NCBI RefSeq assembly: GCF_014705615.1
Contig: NZ_JACXJA010000034.1
Span: forward strand, 1-64,000
Reading direction: 5' to 3'
DNA length: 64,000 nt
Source of the DNA: Paenibacillus oceani
GTDB taxonomy: Bacteria > Bacillota > Bacilli > Paenibacillales > NBRC-103111
A program made the translations under genes and the position numbers. This document shows, in pieces, positions 56,345-64,000 of the stretch. Position 1 is the stretch's first letter, and each line of letters starts with the position of its first letter. The notes beneath the pieces were generated by a model. It did not search any database. It saw nothing but the letters and a program-made list of their open reading frames with translations, and had not been told where the DNA came from.

Positions 56345-56850
56345 TGCCAGGCAAGTGCCGGAGGCCGTTCATCTTGTCGCGGTACGGCCCATGCCCTGCT
56401 CGTAGCCGGAAAGTACCGGATAAGAGCGGATTGGAGTCTTTATTTTGTCCGAAGCCCGATTGGATGGGGAAATAAGAGCGGTTTGGGGCTCTAAAAATCG
56501 GCGAACAAGGTGCAATCCCCCCCTGTTTGATTGAAATAAGGGGTACAAACCGCTTTTATACGCCTGAGTTTCCCGAAAAGGCCGAAAATAGAGGGTGCAA
56601 AAGTCCCCTATATTGCAAAGAGACTGTATTACGCATGATGTATTTCGGGTATCGGAACATGCCAGCTCGCAAGAAAGCTGTTTACAGGCCGCATTTGAAG
56701 TCCCGTTGTTTCCATAAACCTACCTCCAGACAACACCGATTAGGAGTCAACGACTGTAGCCCAACATCATTCCCTCCCACGCACCACCGCATGGGTTTGC
56801 ACGTCAAAGGACCGAGTGGACAACTTTACCGGACGTTTTTTCATAATAAA
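56345..56850 (+). repeat. Composite intergenic repeat (modules B+A), copy 2
   Basis: Shares its order of blocks with 34420-34918: tgccctgct, gataagagcg, ttggatgggg, aataagagcggtttgg, aaaatcggcgaa, gaaataaggggtacaaaccg, gaaaatagagggtgc, gcatttgaagt, and a 3' hairpin with caaaggaccg and ccggacgtttttt. The left edge falls ~10 bases after the stop of the truncated protease-like gene. Confidence 0.8.
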
Positions 56851-56950
56851 CCGCTCCGCTTTCATCAGGAAACAATCATGATGATATCAGCCCCAGGAAT
56901 AGGATGGATAAGGTATATTGGGATGTATCTGAACGAGGTGGTGATGCGCG

Positions 56951-57430
56951 TTGGAATATGTATCTCCAAAGCATGTTGTAGCTGTTGGCGCGTTGGTCCA
57001 AAACGAAAGCGGGGAGGTGCTCCTGGTCCGGACACATTGGCGCTCCGATACGTGGGAGATGCCGGGAGGCTGCGTCGAGGCGGGGGAGCCGCTGGATGCA
57101 GCGGTAACGCGGGAAGTGTGGGAGGAGACCGGAATCGTCATCCGTCCGCTCGGAGTTACAGGCGTTTACTACAATGCGACCAAGCAGGTTCTGGTTGTCG
57201 TCTTTCAAGCGGAATACGTCAGCGGCGACATCCGGATTCAGCCGGAGGAGATCGCGGAAGCGGGATATATCGGGTTGAACGAATCCAACATCGGCGATTA
57301 CATCACTCGTCCGCAGCAGCGATCCCGCACTCTTGACGCCATGAAAGCGAAAGTTTTGGTTCCATATGAAACTTGGGAAGTAAACCCTGCCTACAGCTTG
57401 TTATCCAGGTTGCAGAACGGCGGCGGCTGA
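56951..57430 (+). CDS. NUDIX hydrolase
   Basis: 159 residues. The Nudix box is complete as GGCVEAGEPLDAAVTREVWE followed by ETGI, satisfying GX5EX7REUXEEXGU. These enzymes hydrolyse nucleoside diphosphates linked to other groups; substrate cannot be read here. The start is TTG at 56951 after gaggtggtg. The MurF-like gene begins 31 nt after its stop, so the two may be co-transcribed. Confidence 0.9.
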   Translation: MEYVSPKHVVAVGALVQNESGEVLLVRTHWRSDTWEMPGGCVEAGEPLDAAVTREVWEETGIVIRPLGVTGVYYNATKQVLVVVFQAEYVSGDIRIQPEEIAEAGYIGLNESNIGDYITRPQQRSRTLDAMKAKVLVPYETWEVNPAYSLLSRLQNGGG

Positions 57431-57461
57431 AGGCGAATTTCCTTCATACCAAGAAGCCTTT

Positions 57462-58556
57462 ATGATGGGAGTGCAGCGGCATGGCTATCGCAGCGAACTG
57501 CCGGCGAAGGTGATCGGCGTTACCGGAAGCAATGGCAAAACGACTACGAAAGATATGATCGAATCGATTCTCGGAACGATGTACAAGGTGCACAAAACGA
57601 AAGGCAATCTGAACAGCCAGATCGGTGTTCCTCTGACGCTCTTGGATATGGAGCCGGATACCGATGTCGCTGTCATCGAGATGGGGATGAGCGAACGCGG
57701 CCAGATCGGGCGGTTGTCCCGGCTCGCCCAGCCGGATATTGCCGTCATTACGATGATTGGCGTATCGCACCTGTCTACCTTGGGCAGCCGGGAAGCGATA
57801 GCCGAGGCGAAGCTGGAGATTGCCGACGGTTTTAGGGAAGGCGGGGTGCTTGTTTATAACGGGGACGAACGTTTGTTAGTTGAAGGGGCAAGCAACCGGT
57901 TGCCACTCCTCCGCACCGTTCGTTTCGGAACGGACGCTTCCCACGATCTCGTGCCGGGTGAGGTTGGCGACGATCCCGGGGGAACCTGGTTCAAGCTCGA
58001 CAACGCTTCGTATCGCATCCCGCTGCTCGGCCGGCATAATGTGAACAACGCCTTGGCGGCAATCGCTGCGGCGAGGCTGCTCGGCATTCCCAAGAAGCTT
58101 ATAGCGGCAGGTTTGCAGGTTGCAAAAGTTACCGGAATGAGGATGGAGGTGCTGCATTCGTCTCTAGGGTATACGATCATTAACGATGCCTGGAACGCTA
58201 GTCCGGTATCGATGAAGGCCGCGATCGAGACGCTTGAGCAGCTCGGCGGCTGCGGGAATAAAATTATGGCAGCCGGAGATATGCTCGAGCTCGGCGACCG
58301 GGCGGCGGAATTTCATCGGGAAATCGGGCGGATGTTGAATCCCGAACGTATCCAATATGTCGTTACGATCGGAGAGCTCGGCGGAGAGATCGCCAAGGAA
58401 GCAGCGAAGGTGTATCCCCCGGGGCATGTGGCGGCGTTCAGAAGCAGGGAGGAGGCGGTCCGATGGATTCGAGAGATCGTGAAGCCGTCCGATGCCGTCC
58501 TCCTGAAAGCGTCTAGAGGAATGGGGCTGGAGAAAGCGGCGGATGCGCTGATGTAA
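57462..58556 (+). CDS. MurF-like ligase lacking the N-terminal substrate domain
   Basis: 364 residues; MurF is ~450. The central ATPase domain (VIGVTGSNGKTTTKDMIESI, with DVAVIEMGMSERGQI and GRHNVNNALAAIAAA) and the C-terminal domain (NDAWNASPVSMKAAIETLEQ, KIMAAGDMLELGD) are intact. Domain 1, which holds UDP-MurNAc-tripeptide, is missing: the frame has a stop ~60 nt upstream and no second frame supplies it. It either uses another substrate or is a decayed paralogue; the essential murF presumably lies elsewhere. The start is ATG at 57462 or the next ATG, with a poor ribosome site. Confidence 0.8.
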   Translation: MMGVQRHGYRSELPAKVIGVTGSNGKTTTKDMIESILGTMYKVHKTKGNLNSQIGVPLTLLDMEPDTDVAVIEMGMSERGQIGRLSRLAQPDIAVITMIGVSHLSTLGSREAIAEAKLEIADGFREGGVLVYNGDERLLVEGASNRLPLLRTVRFGTDASHDLVPGEVGDDPGGTWFKLDNASYRIPLLGRHNVNNALAAIAAARLLGIPKKLIAAGLQVAKVTGMRMEVLHSSLGYTIINDAWNASPVSMKAAIETLEQLGGCGNKIMAAGDMLELGDRAAEFHREIGRMLNPERIQYVVTIGELGGEIAKEAAKVYPPGHVAAFRSREEAVRWIREIVKPSDAVLLKASRGMGLEKAADALM

Positions 58557-58579
58557 AAGGCCGATAGGGCGGGCGCTTG

Positions 58580-59317
58580 TTACCCGGGCTTATTTTGTCG
58601 CTCGGCCGGAGAAGCGGGGGTCAGGGCGAATGGGACATACAGCACCAGGAACAGGAAGAAGGCGGCCGCCTCGAGCGACAGCAAATACCATGGATACGGA
58701 CCTAACCAATCGAGCAGGGAGGGCGTTTCCGGCTTGCCGGAAAGAAACATGTAGTTGCCGCCGGTGACCGCATTGACGAACAGGATGACGGGGAGCAGCA
58801 CGTTCAGAAATCCCATGGCAAGCAGCACCGAGCGGAAGGTCGGCCAGAAACGCTCCACCCAAACCATATAAAAAACGGCCAATAGAATCGCGATATGGGC
58901 GGCGAAAAATTCGAGAAACCGGAAATGAGGGTAATCGTAATAAAGCACCGGCGTCAGCAGCGCCTGCATCGCCCCCCCGATTCCTGTGAAGTAAGCGATT
59001 CCAAATAAAACCCGGCTATTGAATAGAAGCATGAATACGCATAAGTACAAGGTGATGCTGCAAAGCTCCAGCGGAAGCGTATCCTTGACGCTGTACACGT
59101 CCTCGGTCACATACCACACGTTTAACGATATTTCCGACAGCGCAAGCACGCCGGCGAGTGCGTACCGGCCGTAGCGGCTTCTGTTTCCGTACCGGAACCA
59201 GCGCCGCAATCCGTACAGCATCAAGAGCAGGACAACCAGAACGGCCAGCGCTCCCAGATGGGAAGCGGAGTAAGCAGCAAATCCGGCCGGATCGTTCGCA
59301 TCCAGAAAACGGTTCAT
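58580..59317 (-). CDS. YwaF/TIGR02206 family integral membrane protein
   Basis: 245 residues with about seven transmembrane helices (for example LAVLVVLLLMLYGL, LYLCVFMLLF, FFLFLVLYVPFAL). The pattern SLNVWYVTEDVYSVKDTLPL, ELCSITLY and GIGGAMQALLTP fits the TIGR02206 family (B. subtilis YwaF) as I remember it. Function unknown. The ATG at 59317 follows aaggggg; a longer frame upstream runs through a repeat and is not credible. Confidence 0.82.
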   Translation of the reverse strand: MNRFLDANDPAGFAAYSASHLGALAVLVVLLLMLYGLRRWFRYGNRSRYGRYALAGVLALSEISLNVWYVTEDVYSVKDTLPLELCSITLYLCVFMLLFNSRVLFGIAYFTGIGGAMQALLTPVLYYDYPHFRFLEFFAAHIAILLAVFYMVWVERFWPTFRSVLLAMGFLNVLLPVILFVNAVTGGNYMFLSGKPETPSLLDWLGPYPWYLLSLEAAAFFLFLVLYVPFALTPASPAERQNKPG

Positions 59318-59417
59318 TAGCAAGCCCCCTTGCTTTTTTCTATCGGTTGTTGCTTTATTATAACCATGAAATCTCCGGATTTTCCAGATAAATCCGTTTG
59401 ATGGTCCCGATTGGCTG

Positions 59418-59571
59418 CGATCGATGAAACGCAAAAAAAGCGACCCGCAAGCAACGGGCCGCGGGTCGTAACATTTATATATGAAAAAAGGGGGTCGAGA
59501 ATTAGTATAGCGCGCGAACATTAGAGTGAGATGAAAATCAGATTTCAGTTTGATTACAAATAAGACGAGCC
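59418..59571. repeat. ~150-bp direct repeat containing a terminator, copy 1
   Basis: Closely matches 59628-59780: gcgacccgcaagcaacgggc, gaaaaaagggggtcga, aattagtata, cgaacattagag and tttgattacaaa occur in the same order in both. The copies are ~209 bp apart, so this is a local duplication of the 3' region of the chemotaxis-receptor transcript. Confidence 0.85.
59433..59468 (-). terminator. Minus-strand intrinsic terminator (second of two)
   Basis: On the minus strand cgacccgc pairs with gcgggtcg around a 12-base loop and is followed by seven T. Confidence 0.8.
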
Positions 59572-59627
59572 TTACTGGACGGGGCGATTATGCTCCTGAA
59601 CGTCCGGAAGTCCTTGTATCCCGGCGG

Positions 59628-59780
59628 CTGCGATGAAGCGCAAAAAAAAGCGACCCGCAAGCAACGGGCCGCGGGTCGTAAACATTATATATGAAAAAAA
59701 GGGGGTCGAAAATTAGTATAACGCCCGAACATTAGAGTTCCATGAAAATAACATTTCAATTTGATTACAAAATAAGAAGG
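59628..59780. repeat. ~150-bp direct repeat containing a terminator, copy 2
   Basis: Partner of copy 1, adjoining the 3' end of the chemotaxis receptor gene. The first ~100 bases are almost identical to copy 1, while the right third has more substitutions. Confidence 0.85.
59642..59678 (-). terminator. Minus-strand intrinsic terminator after the chemotaxis receptor
   Basis: Same stem as the copy at 59433 (cgacccgc/gcgggtcg), followed on the minus strand by eight T. It lies ~115 nt after the receptor stop. Confidence 0.85.
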
Positions 59781-59793
59781 GAGCCCGTACGTT

Positions 59794-61543
59794 TTATGTT
59801 TTGAATTTGTCGATTACGCTTCGCAGCTGCTGCGCCGTATCGTGCAGAGCGGTGGACGAGCGGACGATTTCTTCCATGGATGCGAGCTGCTCTTCCGAGC
59901 TGGCCGCGACTTGATGCGTGTACTCGGTCGCCTGCTTCGAGATGTGCGCCAGTTCGGCGATCGAGGCGCTTACCTCCTGCGAGCTCGCGGACATCTGCTC
60001 GGACGAGGCGGATACCTCCATAATCTGACGGGTTACCTCTTCGATCGAACCGACGATGCTCGTAAATAAACGGTCGACCGATTCGACGGTTTCGGACATG
60101 CCCTCCACTTCGCTGGCTCCCGTCTGCATCGTCTGGATCGCTTCGCGGGTTCCCGCCTGGATTGAATCGACGAGATCGTGGATCTGGACCGCTGCTTGTC
60201 GGGACTGCTCGGCGAGCTTGCGGATTTCACCGGATACGACGGCGAAGCCGCGGCCGTGTTCCCCGGCCCGGGCCGCTTCGATCGCCGCATTCAGAGCGAG
60301 CAGGTTCGTCTGTCCGGCGATGGTCGAGATGAGCGATGTAATCGATCCGATCTCGTCGGATAACCGGCCCAGCCGTTCCATGGAGCCGGACGCGCTGTTG
60401 ACGGCACCCTGAATGGCCGTCATCTGTCGTCTGTTGCCGCACCTGCTCGCTTCCCTGTTCGGCGAGCAAGTACGCCTGATTGGATGAATCGGCCGCGGTT
60501 ACCGCCGACTCCGCGATCCGCTGGACGCCCTGCGCCATCTCTTCCATCGCTTTGGCGCTTTCCTCCGAGCTCGTCAACTGCCGCTCGGTACCGGCTGCTA
60601 CCTGCTCGATCGACATGGCGACGTGGCGGGCGGCCTCCGATGTCTGCTCCGATCCGCCGTGCAGCGTCTCGGCGTTCTCGGCGACGACGTCCGATGTCTC
60701 GCGGATGCGCCCGATCATCTCGCGGATATTGCCGATCATGACGCCGAAGTAGGCGGCCAGCTCGCCGATCTCGTCCTTGCGCCGGATCGAAACCGATTCG
60801 GTCAGATCCCCGCCGGCCACTTTCTGCGTAATCCGGGCCAGTTCGCGAACCGGCCTGATGATCCACACGATGACGACGATCATCATCGCCACGGCGATCG
60901 TCCCGGTGAGGAGGCCGACCAGCAAGCTGGTCCTCAGCTTGGCGTCCAGCTGATGCTGTACGTTCGCATAATCGAAATCAATACCCAAAATGGCCGTAAT
61001 GCCGCCATTGTCATCGCGTATCGCACTCAAAATACTGACCCATGTTCCATAATCGTCGGAAAATACGTCGGATACCCCGATCTCGCCGCTCTCCGCCGCC
61101 CGGATCGCTTTCGTAAATGCTGGAGGCAGCTCGTACGGAGTGGAAGGCTGGAAGCCGGAATCGGCAAGCGATTTGTTCGCGAGCATGATCGTCATCGCCG
61201 TTTTGCCCCCGGATTCGATCGTTCCGGGATAGAGCAGATACGTATTGGCCACGCCGCCCGATCCGGTGTACAGGTCCATATAAGGTTGAATAAGGGCAAT
61301 GCCCGGTTGCGCCGGATCGGCTTTTTTGTTGGTCTTGATAAAGTCTTTGAGCGAAGCGAACTTTCCGGCATGCTGCTCGACAGACTTGTGCACCATCTGC
61401 TGGTACTGTTTGAGCTCGTTATAGTATTGATCCTTTTGCTGCAAATAAGAAATTGCGGCTTGTCCGGCCGTCATTAGCAGTGCGCACAGAGCGGCAAAAA
61501 AGCTCAGCTTGGCAATGATGCTCCGGCTCCAATGAGTAGACAT
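59794..61543 (-). pseudogene. Methyl-accepting chemotaxis protein, frameshifted in the signalling domain
   Basis: Two frames join near 60425 to give a ~580-residue receptor. From ATG 61543 (gggggaac upstream): TM1 (residues ~9-30), an extracellular dCache-like sensor (~30-205), TM2 (~207-230), HAMP (RPVRELARITQKVAGGD) and the start of the signalling coiled coil down to EQVRQQTT. The other frame continues with MTAIQGAVNSASGS, the hairpin tip (GQTNLLALNAAIEAARAGEH) and the C-terminal helix ending VIDKFKT at 59794. One extra base near 60425-60432 (in acagatgacgg) explains the break. It may be a true pseudogene or a sequence error; codon quality is high on both sides. Confidence 0.85.
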
Positions 61544-61578
61544 GCTCGTTCCCCCTATATATGGATTTCCCTTTCGCC

Positions 61579-61604
61579 GTGTCGGCATCCGGGTATACTT
61601 TTTA
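61579..61604 (-). promoter_or_regulatory. SigD (FliA-type) flagellar promoter for the chemotaxis receptor
   Basis: On the minus strand TAAA (61604-61601), 14 nt, then GCCGACAC (61586-61579). The Bacillus SigD consensus is TAAA, N14-16, GCCGATAT, so six of eight -10 positions match with correct spacing. It ends ~35 nt before the receptor ATG, and chemotaxis receptors are classic SigD targets. Confidence 0.65.
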
Positions 61605-61754
61605 TTCGACAAGAATCAACACAAAGTGAATAGTACCAAAGCAGCAAAACAAGTGCTCGAATTTCATCTTCACTTGGAAGATTTCGTCTAGATAAATGTC
61701 CCGTAATATTGTATAGTAAAAGGTAATACGGGTATAAAAGTGCGTTTCTGAGCA

Positions 61755-61840
61755 GGACGACAAAGGCAAACCGGACGAAAGTCCGGGACGCAAAGCCGAC
61801 GGGCCTAAGGAGGATTCTCTAAGGCGGCCGGGTTGCCGAA
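61755..61840 (+). promoter_or_regulatory. c-di-GMP-I riboswitch (GEMM-I)
   Basis: The conserved core reads in order: acaaaggcaaacc, a ggac-gaaa-gtcc tetraloop hairpin (the P1b GAAA tetraloop), gggacgcaaagcc, gacgggcctaagg (tetraloop receptor region) and ggccgggttgccga at the 3' side. This is the classic GEMM-I layout. It lies ~65 nt before an 88-codon gene. No terminator hairpin is evident between them, so it may act on translation: a gttggag/ctccatcaac-type pairing lies between aptamer and ribosome site. Confidence 0.93.
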
Positions 61841-61903
61841 AATGGTTGGAGGCGAAGCTGCTCCATCAACATTCGGTAGACTACACTTCTTAGGAGGAAC
61901 TGT

Positions 61904-62170
61904 ATGTTGAAGGAAAGATATTACTCGACGGTGGAGTATTTTGACAGATTTGGCAAAGTTAGCAAGCAGATCGACATCTACTGCGAGATCGGCAAAAAAC
62001 CGACTGTCGGCGATTTCGTCGAAGCGTTCAAAAATTCCGGCCATGAAGTGGAGCTTACCGATTTCTTGAATCTCACCTTCAAGCCAAGACAGCCGCTGGC
62101 TACTTCCATTACGTCAATTAAAGTAGTCCGGACGATCAAGGATCATACGTTCAAGCCTTGTGCTTGCTAA
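61904..62170 (+). CDS. 88-residue protein of unknown function controlled by a c-di-GMP riboswitch
   Basis: No family recognised. Sequence features: RYYSTVEYFDRFGKVSKQID, a helix DFVEAFKNSGHEVELTDFL, basic patches, and a C-terminal CAC. No signal peptide or membrane segment. The ATG has an excellent aggagg site 5-7 nt upstream, and the gene is bounded by the riboswitch and a strong terminator, so it is a genuine single-gene transcript. It is divergent from the SigD-type chemotaxis receptor. A role in the motile-to-sessile switch is inference from this setting. Confidence 0.88.
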   Translation: MLKERYYSTVEYFDRFGKVSKQIDIYCEIGKKPTVGDFVEAFKNSGHEVELTDFLNLTFKPRQPLATSITSIKVVRTIKDHTFKPCAC

Positions 62171-62184
62171 TAGAGGAAGTACGG

Positions 62185-62239
62185 AAAGACCGGCAAAGTC
62201 CAGCCTTCGGATGAAGGTTGAGCCTTGCCGGTCTTTTTT
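62185..62239 (+). terminator. Strong terminator after the riboswitch-controlled gene
   Basis: aaagaccggcaa pairs with ttgccggtcttt, with an inner ccttc/gaagg hairpin, followed by six T. Confidence 0.95.
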
Positions 62240-62300
62240 GGACTAGATCCAGGTTATCACCGTACTAAAACGGGGATGGGGCCATCTTGCTTGTCGAGTC

Positions 62301-62420
62301 AGCAAGTGCCGCAAGCGCGGCAAGCGCTGCTAGAACTGCTAGAACTGCTAGAACTGCTAGAACTGCAAGTGCAGCAAGTACCGCAAGTGCCGCAAGTGCT
62401 CCAAGTACGGCAGTACTGCA
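62301..62420. repeat. Short tandem (9-bp) repeat region
   Basis: ctgctagaa-type units are repeated four times (62327-62364), flanked by degenerate gcaagtgcc-type units. A plus-strand frame through it would encode LLE repeats but lacks a believable start. Most likely non-coding simple repeat. Confidence 0.75.
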
Positions 62421-62485
62421 AAGTCGCCTATCGTGGGCGGCCGTTTAGCTTTAGACTGTTGTCCAGCTCCAAGCGGGGACAGAAC

Positions 62486-62690
62486 CGAATAAGAGCGGTT
62501 TGTATGCTTTATTTTGTCGGAAAACCGGCCTAGACACGGAATAAGAGCGGTTAGGAGCTGTTAAAATCGGCAAAAAAGGTGCAGACGTGACCAGTTGGTT
62601 GAAATAAGGGGTGCAAACCGTCTCTATTTGTCTCTTTCTTCCTAAAATTCCGAAAATAGAGGATACTAAAGGCTCCTATTTGGTTGGTTA
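62486..62690 (+). repeat. Intergenic repeat, module B only, copy 3
   Basis: Contains aataagagcggtttg, tttattttgtcgg, a second aataagagcggtt, aaaatcggcaaa, gaaataaggggtgcaaaccg, gaaaatagagga and ctcctatttgg in the same order as the module B parts at 34420-34735 and 56345-56665. Module A is absent here. Confidence 0.75.
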
Positions 62691-62716
62691 GAGTTGGTTA
62701 GTTAGCTCATTAGCTC

Positions 62717-62907
62717 GAGACTGTCAATTCATTGTGTAGAAGTGTTAGTAGGCCGTTCCAAGTGAAAAGTTACCTTCTTCTGCTCAGACAGGTTGTCCGG
62801 AATCCCTTGATTGAATAAGGATGGTAAGGTAGGGGATTCCAGACAAAACTCGCCAGAAGGTAATCTTTTCCCTTTCCACTTGGTTATCCACATGAATCGA
62901 CAGCCTC
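62717..62907. mobile_element. MITE-like element with terminal inverted repeats, copy 2
   Basis: Reverse-complement copy of the element at 43701-43892, with ~90% or more identity by eye. The right end is perfect (gaatcgacagcctc); the left end (gagactgtcaattc) has two changes. The copies share the inner arms and the non-coding middle. Confidence 0.85.
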
Positions 62908-62992
62908 TAACCATTTAACTAACTCGCACATATGTCGTTTCAGCGAAGCTAAACGCGCTCTGCTCGCAAGAACGAGGATGCAGAGCCGAGTG

Positions 62993-63676
62993 TTACGGCT
63001 TGCCGTTTAACCGCTCGCCTTCGGACGGTTCGGTTCCTGCGATCCGTTTCTCGAAGGAGGCCCGCCAGTTGCCCGACAGCTCCTCTACCGCCAGCAGGGC
63101 GGCGATGCCATCCAGGTTGATCTTGTCGTGGTGCTTGATCGTGTTGGCGTATTGAACGGTTATGCCGAGCGGGTGCCGGCGCTCCAAGGTCAGAGGGGCG
63201 CTCCGGTCGAACAGTCCCGGCGTCAGCACGCGGCAATAAAAGCCGGTGTAGCCCGTATGCTGCACCCGCAGCGCGAGGTCCGGGATATCGTATTTTTTGG
63301 CCAGCTTGTGGCACGGCTGCCGGGGCTGCGTCACTTGAAGACGTACCTCTCCCGAGGTGTAAATATCGCCGATGCATACCCGGTCCTCCGTCATGCCGAG
63401 CACCGTCAAATTTTCCCCGAACGCCCCGTAATTCATAGTCCGGTTCAACTCGCGCTCCCAGTAAGCATAATGCTCGAACGGATAGACGCATACGGCTTTG
63501 TCCGGTCCCCCGTGGTGGACGAGATCGGCCTGGCCGTCGCCTGCAAAATTCGTCGCGGTCAGCAGCACCGGACCTTGCTCCGCCGGCTGCTTGAAAATCC
63601 CCGTTTCTACTGCGGCGCCTTTGTAGATGAACGACTGCGGTTTACCGACATTAAGCGATACGATGCGAATATCCAT
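62993..63676 (-). CDS. MOSC domain protein (YiiM-like)
   Basis: 227 residues, the usual length. MOSC domains carry sulfur or molybdenum cofactor; YiiM-type proteins protect against N-hydroxylated bases. Seen: VSLNVGKPQSFIYKGAAVET, GDGQADLVHHGGPDKAVCVY, FGENLTVLGMTEDRVCIGD and the conserved cysteine in VTQPRQPCHKLAKKY. The start at 63676 has a strong aaaggag; an upstream in-frame ATG at 63718 precedes it. Confidence 0.9.
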   Translation of the reverse strand: MDIRIVSLNVGKPQSFIYKGAAVETGIFKQPAEQGPVLLTATNFAGDGQADLVHHGGPDKAVCVYPFEHYAYWERELNRTMNYGAFGENLTVLGMTEDRVCIGDIYTSGEVRLQVTQPRQPCHKLAKKYDIPDLALRVQHTGYTGFYCRVLTPGLFDRSAPLTLERRHPLGITVQYANTIKHHDKINLDGIAALLAVEELSGNWRASFEKRIAGTEPSEGERLNGKP

Positions 63677-63755
63677 ACCCCGATCTCCTTTATACGTTCC
63701 TATCTGTACAGCATACACGCTGAGAGGATGCGCATCAACTCAAGCCGGCGGGAGA

Positions 63756-64000
63756 TCAGCGTATTTCGTTGCGTTCCGGAGTAAGCTCGTATAGAGTCCG
63801 GTCCTGACTGTCATATGCGATCAGTTTGTCTCGAGGATTCCAAGCCGATGAACGTGCCGGAAGTGCCCGGATCACTTGATAAAGGCCATTTTGCACCGTG
63901 ACGTCCTGGGATACGCCGTCCTGCCAGACGACCTGCAGCCTGGCGATCGCGGGATCATTTATTTGGCCGGAGTAGTAAAAAAACCTGTAGTCCTCTATAG
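63756..64000 (-). CDS. C-terminal end of a gene running out of the window
   Basis: On the minus strand the frame is open from the window edge to a TGA at 63758-63756, giving ~80 residues with coding-like composition (FFYYSGQINDPAIARLQVVW, NGLYQVIRALPARSSAWNP, RTLYELTPERNEIR). The start lies outside. No family recognised; the alternating hydrophobic pattern suggests a beta-rich domain. Confidence 0.65.
   Translation of the reverse strand, partial: IEDYRFFYYSGQINDPAIARLQVVWQDGVSQDVTVQNGLYQVIRALPARSSAWNPRDKLIAYDSQDRTLYELTPERNEIR

Noticed and set aside
56527-57336. 269-codon frame covering the composite repeat and the NUDIX gene
   Set aside because: It reads the NUDIX gene in the wrong frame and starts within the repeat; the NUDIX box is in the frame starting at 56951.
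59317-59521. Longer start for the YwaF-like membrane protein
   Set aside because: The extra 68 codons run through the terminator-containing direct repeat and are not membrane-protein-like; the ATG at 59317 has its own ribosome site.
62225-62533. Plus-strand frame with LLE and QVPQ repeats
   Set aside because: Begins inside the terminator of the preceding gene and spans a simple repeat and the start of a dispersed repeat; no ribosome site.

Overview
The window looks like a chromosomal segment of a spore-forming Firmicute of the Paenibacillaceae (most likely Paenibacillus or a close relative). The evidence is the ydcC-alr-ndoAI-ndoA-tex-cmpA-sprT gene order known from Bacillus-type genomes, Gram-positive ribosome binding sites with GTG and TTG starts, sporulation genes (a ydcC-like lipoprotein with a SigE-like promoter, and cmpA), c-di-AMP and c-di-GMP riboswitches, and many short intergenic repeats. 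No rRNA, CRISPR array, prophage or complete transposase-encoding element was seen.

Layout. (1) 1-8.6 kb: end of a surface-glycan locus. A cut-off protein, a methyltransferase with a perfect heptad coiled coil, a membrane-anchored protein made of two copies of one domain, rfbC, rfbB and two family-2 glycosyltransferases run on the plus strand. A polyprenyl-phosphate sugar-1-phosphate transferase runs convergently. The first ~6.4 kb is visibly AT-rich, unlike the GC-richer rest, which suggests horizontal exchange. (2) 8.7-18.8 kb: conserved core (ydcC, alr with a ~100-residue insert, the EndoA toxin-antitoxin pair, tex, cmpA, sprT, corA) and five tRNA genes (Asn, Ser, Glu, Lys, Leu), with odd tandem copies of a tRNA-Glu tail. 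(3) 18.9-37.8 kb: accessory metabolism and signalling: a lactonase, a histidine kinase/response regulator pair, a DCC-family protein, a large secreted multidomain glycerophosphodiesterase with a frameshifted C-terminal tail, an AraC regulator, and two FAD-dependent oxidoreductases separated by a composite repeat. (4) 37.9-53.5 kb: housekeeping genes: nfo, purU, a glutamine-type ABC transporter, a LysM-CAP protein under a c-di-AMP riboswitch, tkt, ppnP, a 3-hydroxyisobutyrate-dehydrogenase-like protein fused to PilZ, pgi, a YigZ-family gene and thiN. (5) 53.6-64 kb: a ribbon-helix-helix-like protein coupled to a second sliding-clamp gene, an aspartic-protease-like gene that seems cut short, a NUDIX gene, a MurF-like gene without domain 1, a frameshifted chemotaxis receptor with a SigD-like promoter, an unknown 88-residue protein under a c-di-GMP-I riboswitch, and a MOSC protein.

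Themes. Cyclic-dinucleotide signalling appears three times: the c-di-AMP riboswitch, the c-di-GMP-I riboswitch and the PilZ fusion. Intergenic space is colonised by several repeat families: a composite ~500-bp repeat ending in a terminator, two MITE-like families with terminal inverted repeats, and nested palindromes. Two large genes (the glycerophosphodiesterase and the chemotaxis receptor) carry single-base frameshifts, which may be real or sequence errors. The strongest candidates for undescribed biology are the c-di-GMP-riboswitch-controlled small protein, the dehydrogenase-PilZ fusion, the composite structured repeat, and the regulator/sliding-clamp pair. All family assignments rest on reading the sequence and on memory of the families; no search was run.
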